A stretch of DNA of 10,823 nucleotides from Candidatus Dadabacteria bacterium UBA2774 (GCA_002352485.1 DEIM01000030.1:1-10823); one strand, 5' to 3'; shown: positions 1 to 6,844, counted from the stretch's first letter. A program made the numbers and translations. Notes: generated from the sequence alone by a model not told the origin.

Positions 1-1233
1 GAGCGCGCCAATGAGGTAAAGCGAGCCAGTGACGCACCCGGGCATGTTGGTATTAATTAACTCACGGTATGCTTCTTTGTAATCATCTATAACAACAACA
101 TTATTTATATGCTTCTTGGCCGATTCATATAATGTATTTGAATCTCCGCTCCTTTCGGACGGTGCTTGTGTAATAATTATCTTGCTGGCAATTTGAGCTA
201 TTTCAACAATAAATGCACTATGATCTTTATCTCCAAGCATGCCGATTAGGAATGTGAATTTAACTTCGGGATAATAGTCTTTCAGAGAAGAGACGAGAGC
301 TTTTGCGGCGCCCGGGTTGTGAGCGCTGTCCAAGATAAGAGGGGGGTCTTCTCTGATAACCTGAAACCTTCCCTCCCAGTCTATATGTGAGAGAGCCTTT
401 CGTAATGTTTCTTCTTCTATGTTTACATGTCCCGACTCGGTGAGCACCTCCAGGACCTTAATGGCGAGAGCCAGGTTCTCATACTGATAGAGACCCTGAA
501 GACTTGATGATATATTTTCTATATTCCATATATTGCCAATATAACATAGTCCTTTATCTTTCGTTTTAGCCAGTTTAAAGTCTTTGCCCGAAATATATAG
601 CTCAGAAGAATTATTCTGCGCTTTGTTCTGTATTACTTCGAGCGCTTTACCTCGGGCTCCCGTTACTACGGGTGAGCCGGGTTTAATAATGCATGCCTTC
701 TCGGAAGCGATTTCCGCTATAGTGTCGCCCAGGTACTCGGTATGGTCTTTTGATATATTGGTGATTACAGAAACGAGTGGTTGAATGACGTTCGTTGCGT
801 CCCATCTTCCCCCCAAACCGACTTCAAGGATATTAAAATCACATTCGTTATCTGAGAAATATAGAAACGCGCAGGCGGTTAGCACCTCAAAATAACTCAG
901 CTCTATTGCGCGCTTTTTAGACGTTCTTCTTATCCGTTCGATATATTCAGAAAGCTCAGATTCTTCTATCCGATTTCCATTTATCCTGATCCTCTCTGTC
1001 AGGCTGACAAGGTGGGGAGAGGTGTAAAGCCCTGTATTAAAACCAGCTTCGCTTAATACGGTAGCAATTGAGGAGGCAACAGAGCCTTTACCGTTTGTTC
1101 CACCGACTATTATTCCCGGAACTTTTTTCTCAGGGCTTCCCAGCATTTTCAGAATTACTTTAATTCTTTGTAGTCCGGGTTTTACCTTATGTAGCCCGAG
1201 AGAGTTTAGGTATAGAATAGGGTTTTGAGGCAT
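1..1233 (-). CDS. folC: Folylpolyglutamate synthase / dihydrofolate synthase (partial, C-terminus cut by window edge)
   Basis: Mur-ligase-like ATP enzyme that adds L-glutamate to dihydropteroate and/or to reduced folates in the cytoplasm. I translated the minus strand by hand: an ATG at 1233 opens 411 codons without a stop, running off position 1. The N-terminus has the family pattern (YLNSLG, then KPGLQRIKVIL). The P-loop GTNGKGS is at residues 45-51, followed by YTSPHLVSLTERIRING (70-86), EVGLGGRWDATN (137-148; the usual Leu is Trp), KDHTEYLGDT (162-171), SEKACIIKPG with the conserved lysine (177-186), WEGRF (286-290) and LDSAHNPGAAKAL (301-313). The read ends in SLYLIGAL, the last strand of the family, so probably only some 10-20 residues are missing. 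It is divergent from fur. The SD is weak; an extended -10 promoter lies about 30 bases upstream. The family assignment is secure, but whether it is mono- or bifunctional cannot be read from sequence. Confidence 0.95.
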   Translation of the reverse strand, partial: MPQNPILYLNSLGLHKVKPGLQRIKVILKMLGSPEKKVPGIIVGGTNGKGSVASSIATVLSEAGFNTGLYTSPHLVSLTERIRINGNRIEESELSEYIERIRRTSKKRAIELSYFEVLTACAFLYFSDNECDFNILEVGLGGRWDATNVIQPLVSVITNISKDHTEYLGDTIAEIASEKACIIKPGSPVVTGARGKALEVIQNKAQNNSSELYISGKDFKLAKTKDKGLCYIGNIWNIENISSSLQGLYQYENLALAIKVLEVLTESGHVNIEEETLRKALSHIDWEGRFQVIREDPPLILDSAHNPGAAKALVSSLKDYYPEVKFTFLIGMLGDKDHSAFIVEIAQIASKIIITQAPSERSGDSNTLYESAKKHINNVVVIDDYKEAYRELINTNMPGCVTGSLYLIGAL

Positions 1234-1264
1234 GTTATATTTATTCCCAGAAGAGGTCTTGGTT

Positions 1265-1273
1265 ATTATATCA
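1265..1273 (-). promoter_or_regulatory. Extended -10 promoter for folC
   Basis: On the minus strand the sequence reads TGA followed by a perfect TATAAT (hexamer at 1270-1265), the TGn-TATAAT form of an extended -10 element. Transcription would begin near 1258, giving a leader of about 25 nt before the folC ATG at 1233. No good -35 hexamer is found at 17 bp, which an extended -10 can tolerate. Confidence 0.5.
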
Positions 1274-1298
1274 CACCTGAATTTAGTGAAATGGTAAT

Positions 1299-1310
1299 TA
1301 TTTGCAAATA
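1299..1310. promoter_or_regulatory. Perfect 12-bp palindrome between folC and fur promoters
   Basis: TATTTGCAAATA reads identically on both strands. It lies upstream of the folC -10 (1265-1270) and just upstream of the fur -35 (1325-1330), a position where a dimeric regulator could act on both divergent promoters. I do not recognise it as the site of a specific regulator, so operator function is inference. Confidence 0.3.
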
Positions 1311-1324
1311 GTAGTCTTGACCTC

Positions 1325-1353
1325 TTGATATTTTATCCTCTTTAGGTTATTAT
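1325..1353 (+). promoter_or_regulatory. Promoter for fur
   Basis: A sigma-70-type pair: TTGATA at 1325-1330 (one mismatch to TTGACA) and TATTAT at 1348-1353 (one mismatch to TATAAT) with a 17-bp spacer. The start point would be near 1360, giving a leader of about 30 nt that contains the SD of fur. The region is AT-rich, so chance matches are possible. Confidence 0.5.
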
Positions 1354-1368
1354 TGATAATTATATTCA
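1354..1368. promoter_or_regulatory. Candidate Fur box (autoregulatory operator)
   Basis: TGATAAT-T-ATATTCA matches the known 7-1-7 Fur-box form TGATAAT-n-ATTATCA at 12 of 14 positions, with a perfect left half. It fits the PerR box form less well. It directly follows the predicted -10 of fur and covers the expected transcription start, the usual place for repression. Repression of fur by its own product is inferred from this position. Confidence 0.5.
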
Positions 1369-1390
1369 ATATCGGAAAGAGGCATAAAAT

Positions 1391-1852
1391 ATGACTCCAG
1401 TGGCGCAAAGAAAAATGGAACGAAGAAAAACTCTTAAAGATTATATCTCTAGAATGCAGCTTAAATCAACTAAGCAGAGAGATGTAATATTTGACGAGTT
1501 CTTTAACAACTATATGGGTAAACACGTTACTGTTGAGGAGTTCTACGAGAATATAAAAAAGAACCATCCTAAGATAGGATTTGCTACGGTGTACAGGACG
1601 CTTAAGTTATTCAGGGAGTCCGGTATCGCCGCAGAGAGGGACTTTGGCGACGGAAAGGCGCGCTACGAACCTATACGTTCAGAGAATGAGCATCATCATC
1701 ATATGATCTGTACTAACTGCGGGAATGTATATGAGTTTGCCAATTCACAAATTGAGCTATGCCTGAACCAGATTGCGAAACTAAACCAGTTTGACGTAAA
1801 AGACCACAAACTTCAGATTCACGGGCTCTGCTCTTCTTGCAGCGGGTCTTAA
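1391..1852 (+). CDS. fur: Ferric uptake regulator family protein
   Basis: Metal-responsive dimeric DNA-binding repressor of the Fur family, 153 aa. The N-terminal winged-helix part holds the recognition segment IGFATVYRTLKLF (residues 62-74). The hinge and dimerisation part carries HHHHMIC (101-107), then two CxxC pairs, C107/C110 and C147/C150, the usual structural zinc site; H139 and H144 are further candidate ligands. The N-terminus is some 15-20 residues longer than in E. coli Fur. The ATG at 1391 is preceded by GAAAGAGG about 9 nt upstream; an internal Met at residue 9 is a less likely start. It is divergent from folC and convergent with pdxJ. The Fur-like box over its own start point favours Fur proper over PerR or Zur, but the metal specificity is not proven. 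Confidence 0.93.
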   Translation: MTPVAQRKMERRKTLKDYISRMQLKSTKQRDVIFDEFFNNYMGKHVTVEEFYENIKKNHPKIGFATVYRTLKLFRESGIAAERDFGDGKARYEPIRSENEHHHHMICTNCGNVYEFANSQIELCLNQIAKLNQFDVKDHKLQIHGLCSSCSGS

Positions 1853-1892
1853 TTCTCATTATATCCACTTTCTCTTTTTAAACACAATTAAG

Positions 1893-1916
1893 AGCAATAA
1901 CTCTCTATTTATTGCT
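1893..1916. terminator. AT-rich hairpin between convergent fur and pdxJ
   Basis: AGCAATAA (1893-1900) and TTATTGCT (1909-1916) are perfect reverse complements around an 8-nt loop. The hairpin sits in the 99-bp gap between the stop codons of fur (plus) and pdxJ (minus), so it could end transcription from either side. The stem is weak and neither side has a clear run of T, so it is not a textbook intrinsic terminator. Confidence 0.35.
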
Positions 1917-1951
1917 GAGTAATGGGTATGAAAATATTTATGGCGGAGATA

Positions 1952-2665
1952 TTAGCTGCAAAGGATGAGCATATCACTTACAGCTTTTTCCATGCCTACC
2001 AGAACCGCGCGGGAGACAATGCTGTGGCCGATGTTAAGCTCTTCAATGTCCTCGAACTGAGCTACATACTGGGTGTTCGTATAGTCAAGTCCGTGTCCTG
2101 CCGCAACTCTGAGGCCTGCTTTTACTGCCGCATGAACGGCGCTCTCTATCTTATCGAGCTCTGTCTCCATTTCTTCTTCATTTGCCGCGTCAGAATAATT
2201 TCCTGTATGAAGCTCTACCATTTGGGCGCCTGCTTCTTTAGATATCTTTATCTGCTCATGGTCAGGATCGATGAAGAGGCTCACGAAGAGACCGCTCGTC
2301 TTTAGCTCCCTTACTGTGCGCGATACGTTTTTATAATTACCCTTAACATCAAGGCCCCCCTCAGTCGTTAGCTCCTTTCTTTTTTCGGGCACAAGGGTTA
2401 CCATGTCGGGTAATACAGCTTTGGCTATCTGCACCATTTCCTCCGTTGCGGCCATTTCCATATTGAGTTTTGTTTTTACTGTTTCTCTTAGGAGTCTTAG
2501 GTCTCTGTCCTGGATGTGTCTTCGGTCTTCTCTCAAATGTACGACTATGCCGTCAGCCCCTGCAAGCTCTGCGAGTACGGCTGCCGCCACAGGGTCGGGC
2601 TCGACTCCGCCTCTTGCCTGTCTTATTGTCGCTACATGATCTATGTTTACATTTAGTTTAGGCAT
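1952..2665 (-). CDS. pdxJ: Pyridoxine 5'-phosphate synthase
   Basis: Condenses 1-deoxyxylulose 5-phosphate with 3-amino-2-oxopropyl phosphate to pyridoxine 5'-phosphate, the last ring-forming step of the DXP-dependent vitamin B6 route. The 237-aa length is normal for this TIM barrel. Visible signatures: LNVNIDHVATIRQARGG (4-20), VHLREDRRHIQDRD with H43 and H50 (42-55), NMEMA with E70 (68-72), ELHTG with E151 (151-155) and GHGLDY with H191 (190-195). These correspond to the catalytic His and Glu residues known in E. coli PdxJ. The ATG at 2665 follows AGGAG (2680-2676), which lies inside the 3' end of glmM; the two genes are 5 bp apart, so translational coupling is likely. It is the last gene of the cluster; acpS, often next in this arrangement, is absent. 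The product is the precursor of PLP, the cofactor of CysK encoded nearby. Confidence 0.97.
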   Translation of the reverse strand: MPKLNVNIDHVATIRQARGGVEPDPVAAAVLAELAGADGIVVHLREDRRHIQDRDLRLLRETVKTKLNMEMAATEEMVQIAKAVLPDMVTLVPEKRKELTTEGGLDVKGNYKNVSRTVRELKTSGLFVSLFIDPDHEQIKISKEAGAQMVELHTGNYSDAANEEEMETELDKIESAVHAAVKAGLRVAAGHGLDYTNTQYVAQFEDIEELNIGHSIVSRAVLVGMEKAVSDMLILCS

Positions 2666-2670
2666 CTTTC

Positions 2671-4044
2671 TTAAGCTCCTATTTCTTGTCTTATCTTATC
2701 CGTAAGCATATTTGCAATCTCGTTAATGAGCGTGTCGTTTTCGCCCTCTACCATTACCCGTGCAATGGGTTCAGTGCCAGAATACCTGATATTTATACGG
2801 CCTTTAGCATTTAAGCGCTTTTCTTGCTCACCCATTAGCTCGTTTAGTCCGGGGATTTTAGAAAGATCTCTCTTCTCGCTTACTTTTAGATTTAATAATA
2901 CCTGGGGGTAGAGATCGAAAATAAGGGAGAGCTCGGAAAGGGGTTTTTCTTTTCTTTTCATTATTGCTAATAACTGAAGCGCAGCGAGTGTCCCGTCCCC
3001 GGTCGTGGTATGGTCAAGGAAGATTATGTGGCCTGACTGCTCTCCTCCAAGGTTGCAGTTTCTCCTGCGCATTTCTTCAACTACATAGCGGTCTCCCACC
3101 TGGGTGCGTATGAATCCGAGTCCTTTGTCTTCTATATATCTTTCAAGCGCCATGTTACTCATTAAGGTAGAAACAACTGCGTTCCCGCGTAAAGCCCCGT
3201 TCTCTATCATCTCGTTTGCGCAGATTGCTATGATCTTATCGCCGTCTACGATGTTGCCCTTTTCGTCCGAGAATATGACTCTGTCCGCATCACCGTCAAG
3301 AGCTATACCTACATGCGAGTCAGTATCGAGTACTTTTTGGCAGAGAAGCTCTGGGTTCAGGGAGCCGCAGTCGGTGTTTATGTTTTCACCGTCAGGGTTT
3401 ACGCCGATAGTTATGAGTTCTGCGCCAAGTTCCTGAAACACTGTCGGAGCTACCTTGTATGCCGCGCCGTTTGCGCAGTCAAGTACCAAGCGCACTCCGT
3501 CAAGTGTGAGGTCTCCCGGAAAGGAGTTTTTAGTAAATACCACGTAGCGTCCCTGGGCGTCGTCTATCCTGTATGCTTTCCCGATGTCGTTCGGGGAGCC
3601 TTGCAGCTTGTCAGCCTCTCCGTTATGCATAAGCTCTTCAATCTCAAGCTCTCTTTGATCGGGGAGCTTAAAACCGTGTCGGTCGAATATTTTTATGCCG
3701 TTATCATGGTAAGGGTTATGAGATGCAGAAATAACAATTCCGGCATCAGCCCGCATGCTGGAAGTAATAAATGCTATAGCGGGTGTAGGAAGCGGACCCA
3801 CTAACAGCACGTCCGCACCCATTGAGGTTATGCCCGAAGACAGTGCCTGCTCGAACATGTACCCTGAGAGCCTGGTGTCCTTACCTATAACAATTTTGGG
3901 TCTTTTGGAGTCAGACTTACTTTGCCTCAGGATATGCGTGAGGGCCTTTCCGAGCCTTAGGCTCATCTCAGGCGTCATGGGATCACTATTGGCTACACCC
4001 CTTATGCCGTCTGTGCCGAAGAGGCGTCTTTGTTTAAGCTCCAA
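2671..4044 (-). CDS. glmM: Phosphoglucosamine mutase
   Basis: Converts glucosamine 6-phosphate to glucosamine 1-phosphate, the entry to UDP-GlcNAc for peptidoglycan and lipopolysaccharide. It has 457 aa, normal for the alpha-D-phosphohexomutase family. In order: RRLFGTDGIRGVAN (6-19), the phosphoserine loop GIVISASHNP with catalytic S108 (102-111), the metal loop DGDADR (250-255), the sugar-binding loop GGEQSGH (333-339) and the phosphate loop RYSGTEP (420-426). The start is TTG at 4044: AGGAG at 4056-4052 lies 7 nt upstream, and the protein then begins at the usual place, a few residues before RRLFGTDG; no ATG fits. It lies 14 bp after cdaR and 5 bp before pdxJ. The cdaA-cdaR-glmM grouping is a known conserved trio, and in Gram-positives CdaA and GlmM interact physically; the same may hold here. 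Confidence 0.97.
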   Translation of the reverse strand: MELKQRRLFGTDGIRGVANSDPMTPEMSLRLGKALTHILRQSKSDSKRPKIVIGKDTRLSGYMFEQALSSGITSMGADVLLVGPLPTPAIAFITSSMRADAGIVISASHNPYHDNGIKIFDRHGFKLPDQRELEIEELMHNGEADKLQGSPNDIGKAYRIDDAQGRYVVFTKNSFPGDLTLDGVRLVLDCANGAAYKVAPTVFQELGAELITIGVNPDGENINTDCGSLNPELLCQKVLDTDSHVGIALDGDADRVIFSDEKGNIVDGDKIIAICANEMIENGALRGNAVVSTLMSNMALERYIEDKGLGFIRTQVGDRYVVEEMRRRNCNLGGEQSGHIIFLDHTTTGDGTLAALQLLAIMKRKEKPLSELSLIFDLYPQVLLNLKVSEKRDLSKIPGLNELMGEQEKRLNAKGRINIRYSGTEPIARVMVEGENDTLINEIANMLTDKIRQEIGA

Positions 4045-4050
4045 GCTGAT

Positions 4051-4056
4051 TCTCCT
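4051..4056 (-). promoter_or_regulatory. Shine-Dalgarno fixing the TTG start of glmM
   Basis: AGGAGA on the minus strand (from 4056 to 4051) lies between the cdaR stop codon and the TTG at 4044 with a near-ideal spacing of 7 nt. It is the main evidence that glmM begins at this non-ATG codon. Confidence 0.7.
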
Positions 4057-4058
4057 GC

Positions 4059-5039
4059 TCAGTTTAGTTTTATCTCGATAGTCGTCGGAGACTGACTCTT
4101 TAACTTGAGTAATTCCTTGTGTGGATAATCGACGCTGACCTTTAGTTTCTGAGTCTTATTGTTGTTATTATTAATATCGCTTCCGTCAACGAAGAGCTCT
4201 ATATCTTCGCTGCTGAGGTTGTTGATGATACTGAACGGACCTTCGAATGATATCTCTGTTACTATATTGCCGTCTGTCTCGAAATCAAAATCGTCAAAGT
4301 TAACAAAGTTTATGGCAAGGTTGTTAAATTCTTTCTCGAGTGTCCTTTCAGCAATGTCCACTGTAACACGGACTGTGTTGTTGCCGACTACTTTGACAAG
4401 AGAGTAGGGTGAGCGGAGCGGTACTTCTATTGTGAATTTAGCTTTTTCACCCTTTAGCTGTACCGGGTCAGTAGTAATACTGCTTATTTTAGTTATCAGA
4501 CTTTTGGGTCCGCGGACCATGACCTCGGACGGCACGACTTCGGGCTCGCCGATTATCTGGTAACCTGCCTCGAGGGATCCTATGGACGGTACGACTTTGA
4601 CGTTCTTATCGCTAAGCTTGTCTATATAGATCTCGATCTCAGCCGGGCTTATACCTGTGACCTGGACATCTCTAGGTGGAATAATCTGATCCGTGGTTAT
4701 ATCAAAACGTGACATGCCTTCGCCCAGGTTCGAGAGGTCTATTGTAAATAGCATGCTCTCAGAGTTGGCTGAGGGTAGCTGACTGCGCGGTCCCCTCATT
4801 CTCACTGTGAGCTTTTCAGGCGGGTTGTTGGCTATGACGAGCCCGGGGGGCAGATTTGCATAATTTATATCTATATTCACATTTTTATCTACATCGTGCT
4901 GGAGGTTCGCTACTAGCCACAGGGATATGGCGATTACCACGGCAAGGAGCTTCTTTCCCATGTCCGAAAAGAAAGGAGCTTTTGTCTTATTAGTATTGCC
5001 GCTATCAGATTGATAGGGTTTTTTTAACCAGTCCACCAT
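4059..5039 (-). CDS. cdaR: CdaR, YbbR-domain regulator of the diadenylate cyclase
   Basis: Membrane-anchored protein with extracytoplasmic YbbR domains; in Gram-positive bacteria CdaR binds CdaA and modulates c-di-AMP synthesis. It has 326 aa. A single membrane segment, roughly residues 29-46 (KKLLAVVIAISLWLVA and onward), follows a short charged cytoplasmic tail. About three YbbR-like beta repeats follow, near 51-140, 146-230 and 236-325, with recurring elements such as LPPGLVI, VRMRGPRSQL and VMVRGPKSLI. A run of five Asn (290-294), coded by AAT/AAC repeats, lies in the third repeat. The ATG at 5039 has only a weak AGGG-type SD. It lies 25 bp after cdaA and 14 bp before glmM. Context, as much as sequence, supports the CdaR role. 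Confidence 0.9.
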   Translation of the reverse strand: MVDWLKKPYQSDSGNTNKTKAPFFSDMGKKLLAVVIAISLWLVANLQHDVDKNVNIDINYANLPPGLVIANNPPEKLTVRMRGPRSQLPSANSESMLFTIDLSNLGEGMSRFDITTDQIIPPRDVQVTGISPAEIEIYIDKLSDKNVKVVPSIGSLEAGYQIIGEPEVVPSEVMVRGPKSLITKISSITTDPVQLKGEKAKFTIEVPLRSPYSLVKVVGNNTVRVTVDIAERTLEKEFNNLAINFVNFDDFDFETDGNIVTEISFEGPFSIINNLSSEDIELFVDGSDINNNNNKTQKLKVSVDYPHKELLKLKSQSPTTIEIKLN

Positions 5040-5064
5040 ATCTATACCCTAAAGGTGTTTGCTT

Positions 5065-5871
5065 TTAGCTCTCCTCTTTATTAGTTATTGCAACTTGTTT
5101 AGACTGATCGGGCTTTTTTATCCCGAGGAGCTCTTGAAGCATGTTGTTAAGAGCCGTCGCGTCCAGTCCCCTCGTGATCTCGCCCCCCGAAGCAAGGGAA
5201 ATGCTGCCTGTCTCTTCAGAAACGGCAATTACCATTGCGTCTGTCTCGGCCGAGAGTCCTATTGCCGCTCTGTGCCTTGTCCCAAGATCCCTTTCAAGAT
5301 CGGGGTCGGTCACAAGCGGGAAAAATGAGCCTGCAGAAACGATCCTGTTGCCTACTATGATTATTCCGCCGTCGTGAAGAGGGGAGGCGGGGTTGAATAT
5401 GCTTATTATCAGCTCCCTTGATACCAGAGCGTCGATCCTCATTCCTATCTCTATAAAGTCAGATAAGCTGTTGTTCCTTTCTATTGCGATGAGGGCGCCA
5501 ATGTGTCTATTGGCCAGGTAGCTCGCCGCTTTCACAACCTCTTCCGCATATAGCTGTTTTGACTTACCCGGAGAGAGTTTTAGTAAAAAAGGCCTCCTGC
5601 CGATTGCCGCAAGGCCGCGGCGAATGTCGTGCTGGAAAAGAATCACCACTATAAGTATTATCGATCCCAGGAACTGCCCGAGTATCCAATTGAGCGTGAA
5701 AAGGCCTCTCTGTGAGAAGTAATAAAGTACCACTAGAAGCACTAGTCCTAACAGTATTTGGACCGCTCTTGTACCTTCTATGATCCTTAAAACATAATAT
5801 ATTACGAAGGCGACAAGCACGATGTCGAGAGTGTCCCAAACATAGCGGTAATTAATTATAGCATCGAGCAT
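5065..5871 (-). CDS. cdaA: CdaA-type diadenylate cyclase
   Basis: Makes the second messenger c-di-AMP from two ATP through the DAC (DisA_N) domain; membrane-bound class. From the ATG at 5871 it has 268 aa. Three hydrophobic segments fill about residues 15-80, then a charged linker (FQHDIRRGLAAIGRRP), then the catalytic domain. SPLHDGG occupies the DGA motif position (DGG at 167-169, last Ala replaced by Gly); GTRHRAAIGL carries the RHR motif (199-201), and SEETGSIS follows. A TTG two codons upstream (5877) is possible, but no SD is seen before either. A promoter with a perfect -10 ends 6 nt before the ATG, which suggests a leaderless start at 5871. It is followed by cdaR and glmM and preceded by folP 41 bp upstream. 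Confidence 0.94.
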   Translation of the reverse strand: MLDAIINYRYVWDTLDIVLVAFVIYYVLRIIEGTRAVQILLGLVLLVVLYYFSQRGLFTLNWILGQFLGSIILIVVILFQHDIRRGLAAIGRRPFLLKLSPGKSKQLYAEEVVKAASYLANRHIGALIAIERNNSLSDFIEIGMRIDALVSRELIISIFNPASPLHDGGIIIVGNRIVSAGSFFPLVTDPDLERDLGTRHRAAIGLSAETDAMVIAVSEETGSISLASGGEITRGLDATALNNMLQELLGIKKPDQSKQVAITNKEES

Positions 5872-5877
5872 AATCAA

Positions 5878-5906
5878 ATTATAACTTATAACTTAGAAAA
5901 AGTTAA
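5878..5906 (-). promoter_or_regulatory. Promoter for cdaA, apparently leaderless
   Basis: On the minus strand TTAACT (5906-5901, four of six matches to the -35 consensus) and a perfect TATAAT (5883-5878) are separated by exactly 17 bp. The ATG of cdaA at 5871 starts 7 bases after the -10, where transcription normally begins, and no SD precedes it. The promoter lies in the 35-41-bp gap after the folP stop. The combination implies that cdaA-cdaR-glmM-pdxJ can be transcribed apart from folP, from an mRNA that starts on or beside the initiation codon. Confidence 0.5.
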
Positions 5907-5912
5907 GACATT

Positions 5913-6830
5913 TCAATAACTTTCGCAACTAACATTAAGTATTGCATCAATCATTTGGGATACACGTTTCATATATCCCGTTTCATGAACTCTTATTATA
6001 GAAGCCCCATTTAGTATACCTACAGCTACGGTGGCCGCCGTACCCTCAATTCTATCCCCTGCCTTTGCATCGAGGACTTTGCCGATAAAAGACTTGTTCG
6101 AAGTACCGATTAATATAGGTTTGCCAAGCTCTATGAACGAGTTTAAGTGCTTAAGAATAGCTAAATTCTGCTCTACTGTTTTTCCAAAACCAAACCCGGG
6201 GTCTACTACGATAGAGCGCGGACGCACGCCTTTATGCTCAGCAAGCTTTACTGAAATTCGAAGAGGGAGCTTAATATCTTCAATAAGAGAGTCGTAACTG
6301 GTTTTGCTTTGCATATCGTGGGGCCTCGAAGAAGTGTGGCTCAGCACGAGTCCGGCCCCATATTTGGATACGGCGTCTGCAATCTCCGGGTCGAACGTGA
6401 GACCGCTTATATCGTTAACAATTTTTACGCCTTCGTCGAGCGCCCTAAGGGCGACCTCTGATTTCGTTGTATCAATGGATAGCGGTATGTCGAAGTGTTT
6501 TCTTATTTCTTTTATGAGTGGAATTACCCTTTCAAGCTCTTCATGGGCTGAGACGGGTAGGGAGCCCGGGCGAGTGGACTCACCGCCTATGTCTATAATA
6601 TCTGCGCCTTCCTCTATCATCTTTTCAGTGTGCTTTAAAGCGGCGTCTACTTGCGAGTAATTTCCTCCGTCATAAAAAGAGTCGGGCGTAGTGTTCAGCA
6701 CTCCCATGATATGGGTTTTTGTGCTTAGGTCAAACTCGGTGTCCCTGCATTTAAACAGATGAGTATTTAAATTGGGAGCTGCCGGATCATCCACCAGATC
6801 AATTGTAGGGTTAGCCGCATTCTTACGCAA
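5913..6830 (-). CDS. folP: Dihydropteroate synthase
   Basis: Joins 6-hydroxymethyl-dihydropterin diphosphate and p-aminobenzoate to 7,8-dihydropteroate; it is the target of sulfonamides. It has 305 aa, some 25-30 more than usual, because of an N-terminal extension before the TIM barrel. Motifs: GVLNTTPDSF (43-52), IGGESTRPGS (81-90), SIDTTKSEVA (118-127), NDISG (139-143), DPGFGFGKT (210-218), GTSNKSFIG (242-250) and RVHE (280-283). Two places deviate: the usual SRKS reads SNKS (Asn in place of the Arg equivalent to E. coli R220), and the usual HM-containing loop reads LSHTSSRPHDMQ (163-174). The start is TTG at 6830, fixed by AGGAGG 8 nt upstream; the first internal Met (42) would cut into the barrel. 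It lies 114 bp after ftsH and 41 bp before cdaA, as in deltaproteobacterial clusters. Confidence 0.95.
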   Translation of the reverse strand: MRKNAANPTIDLVDDPAAPNLNTHLFKCRDTEFDLSTKTHIMGVLNTTPDSFYDGGNYSQVDAALKHTEKMIEEGADIIDIGGESTRPGSLPVSAHEELERVIPLIKEIRKHFDIPLSIDTTKSEVALRALDEGVKIVNDISGLTFDPEIADAVSKYGAGLVLSHTSSRPHDMQSKTSYDSLIEDIKLPLRISVKLAEHKGVRPRSIVVDPGFGFGKTVEQNLAILKHLNSFIELGKPILIGTSNKSFIGKVLDAKAGDRIEGTAATVAVGILNGASIIRVHETGYMKRVSQMIDAILNVSCESY

Positions 6831-6838
6831 CTTATCCG

Positions 6839-6844
6839 CCTCCT
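6839..6844 (-). promoter_or_regulatory. Strong Shine-Dalgarno fixing the TTG start of folP
   Basis: A complete AGGAGG (6844 to 6839 on the minus strand) lies 8 nt before the TTG at 6830. It argues that the N-terminal extension of FolP is translated and that the start codon is TTG. Confidence 0.75.

Noticed and set aside
584..784. Plus-strand 66-aa open frame
   Set aside because: It is opposite folC, which has all family motifs on the minus strand.
1922..2305. Plus-strand open frame of 127 aa opposite pdxJ
   Set aside because: It is antisense to a clearly conserved pdxJ, has no SD or recognisable family, and is a shadow frame. The same holds for the other long plus-strand frames opposite glmM, cdaR, cdaA, folP, ftsH and cysK.
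5869..5877. TTG at 5877 as the cdaA start
   Set aside because: It adds only two residues, has no SD, and would precede the predicted leaderless 5' end; the ATG at 5871 is preferred, though not proven.
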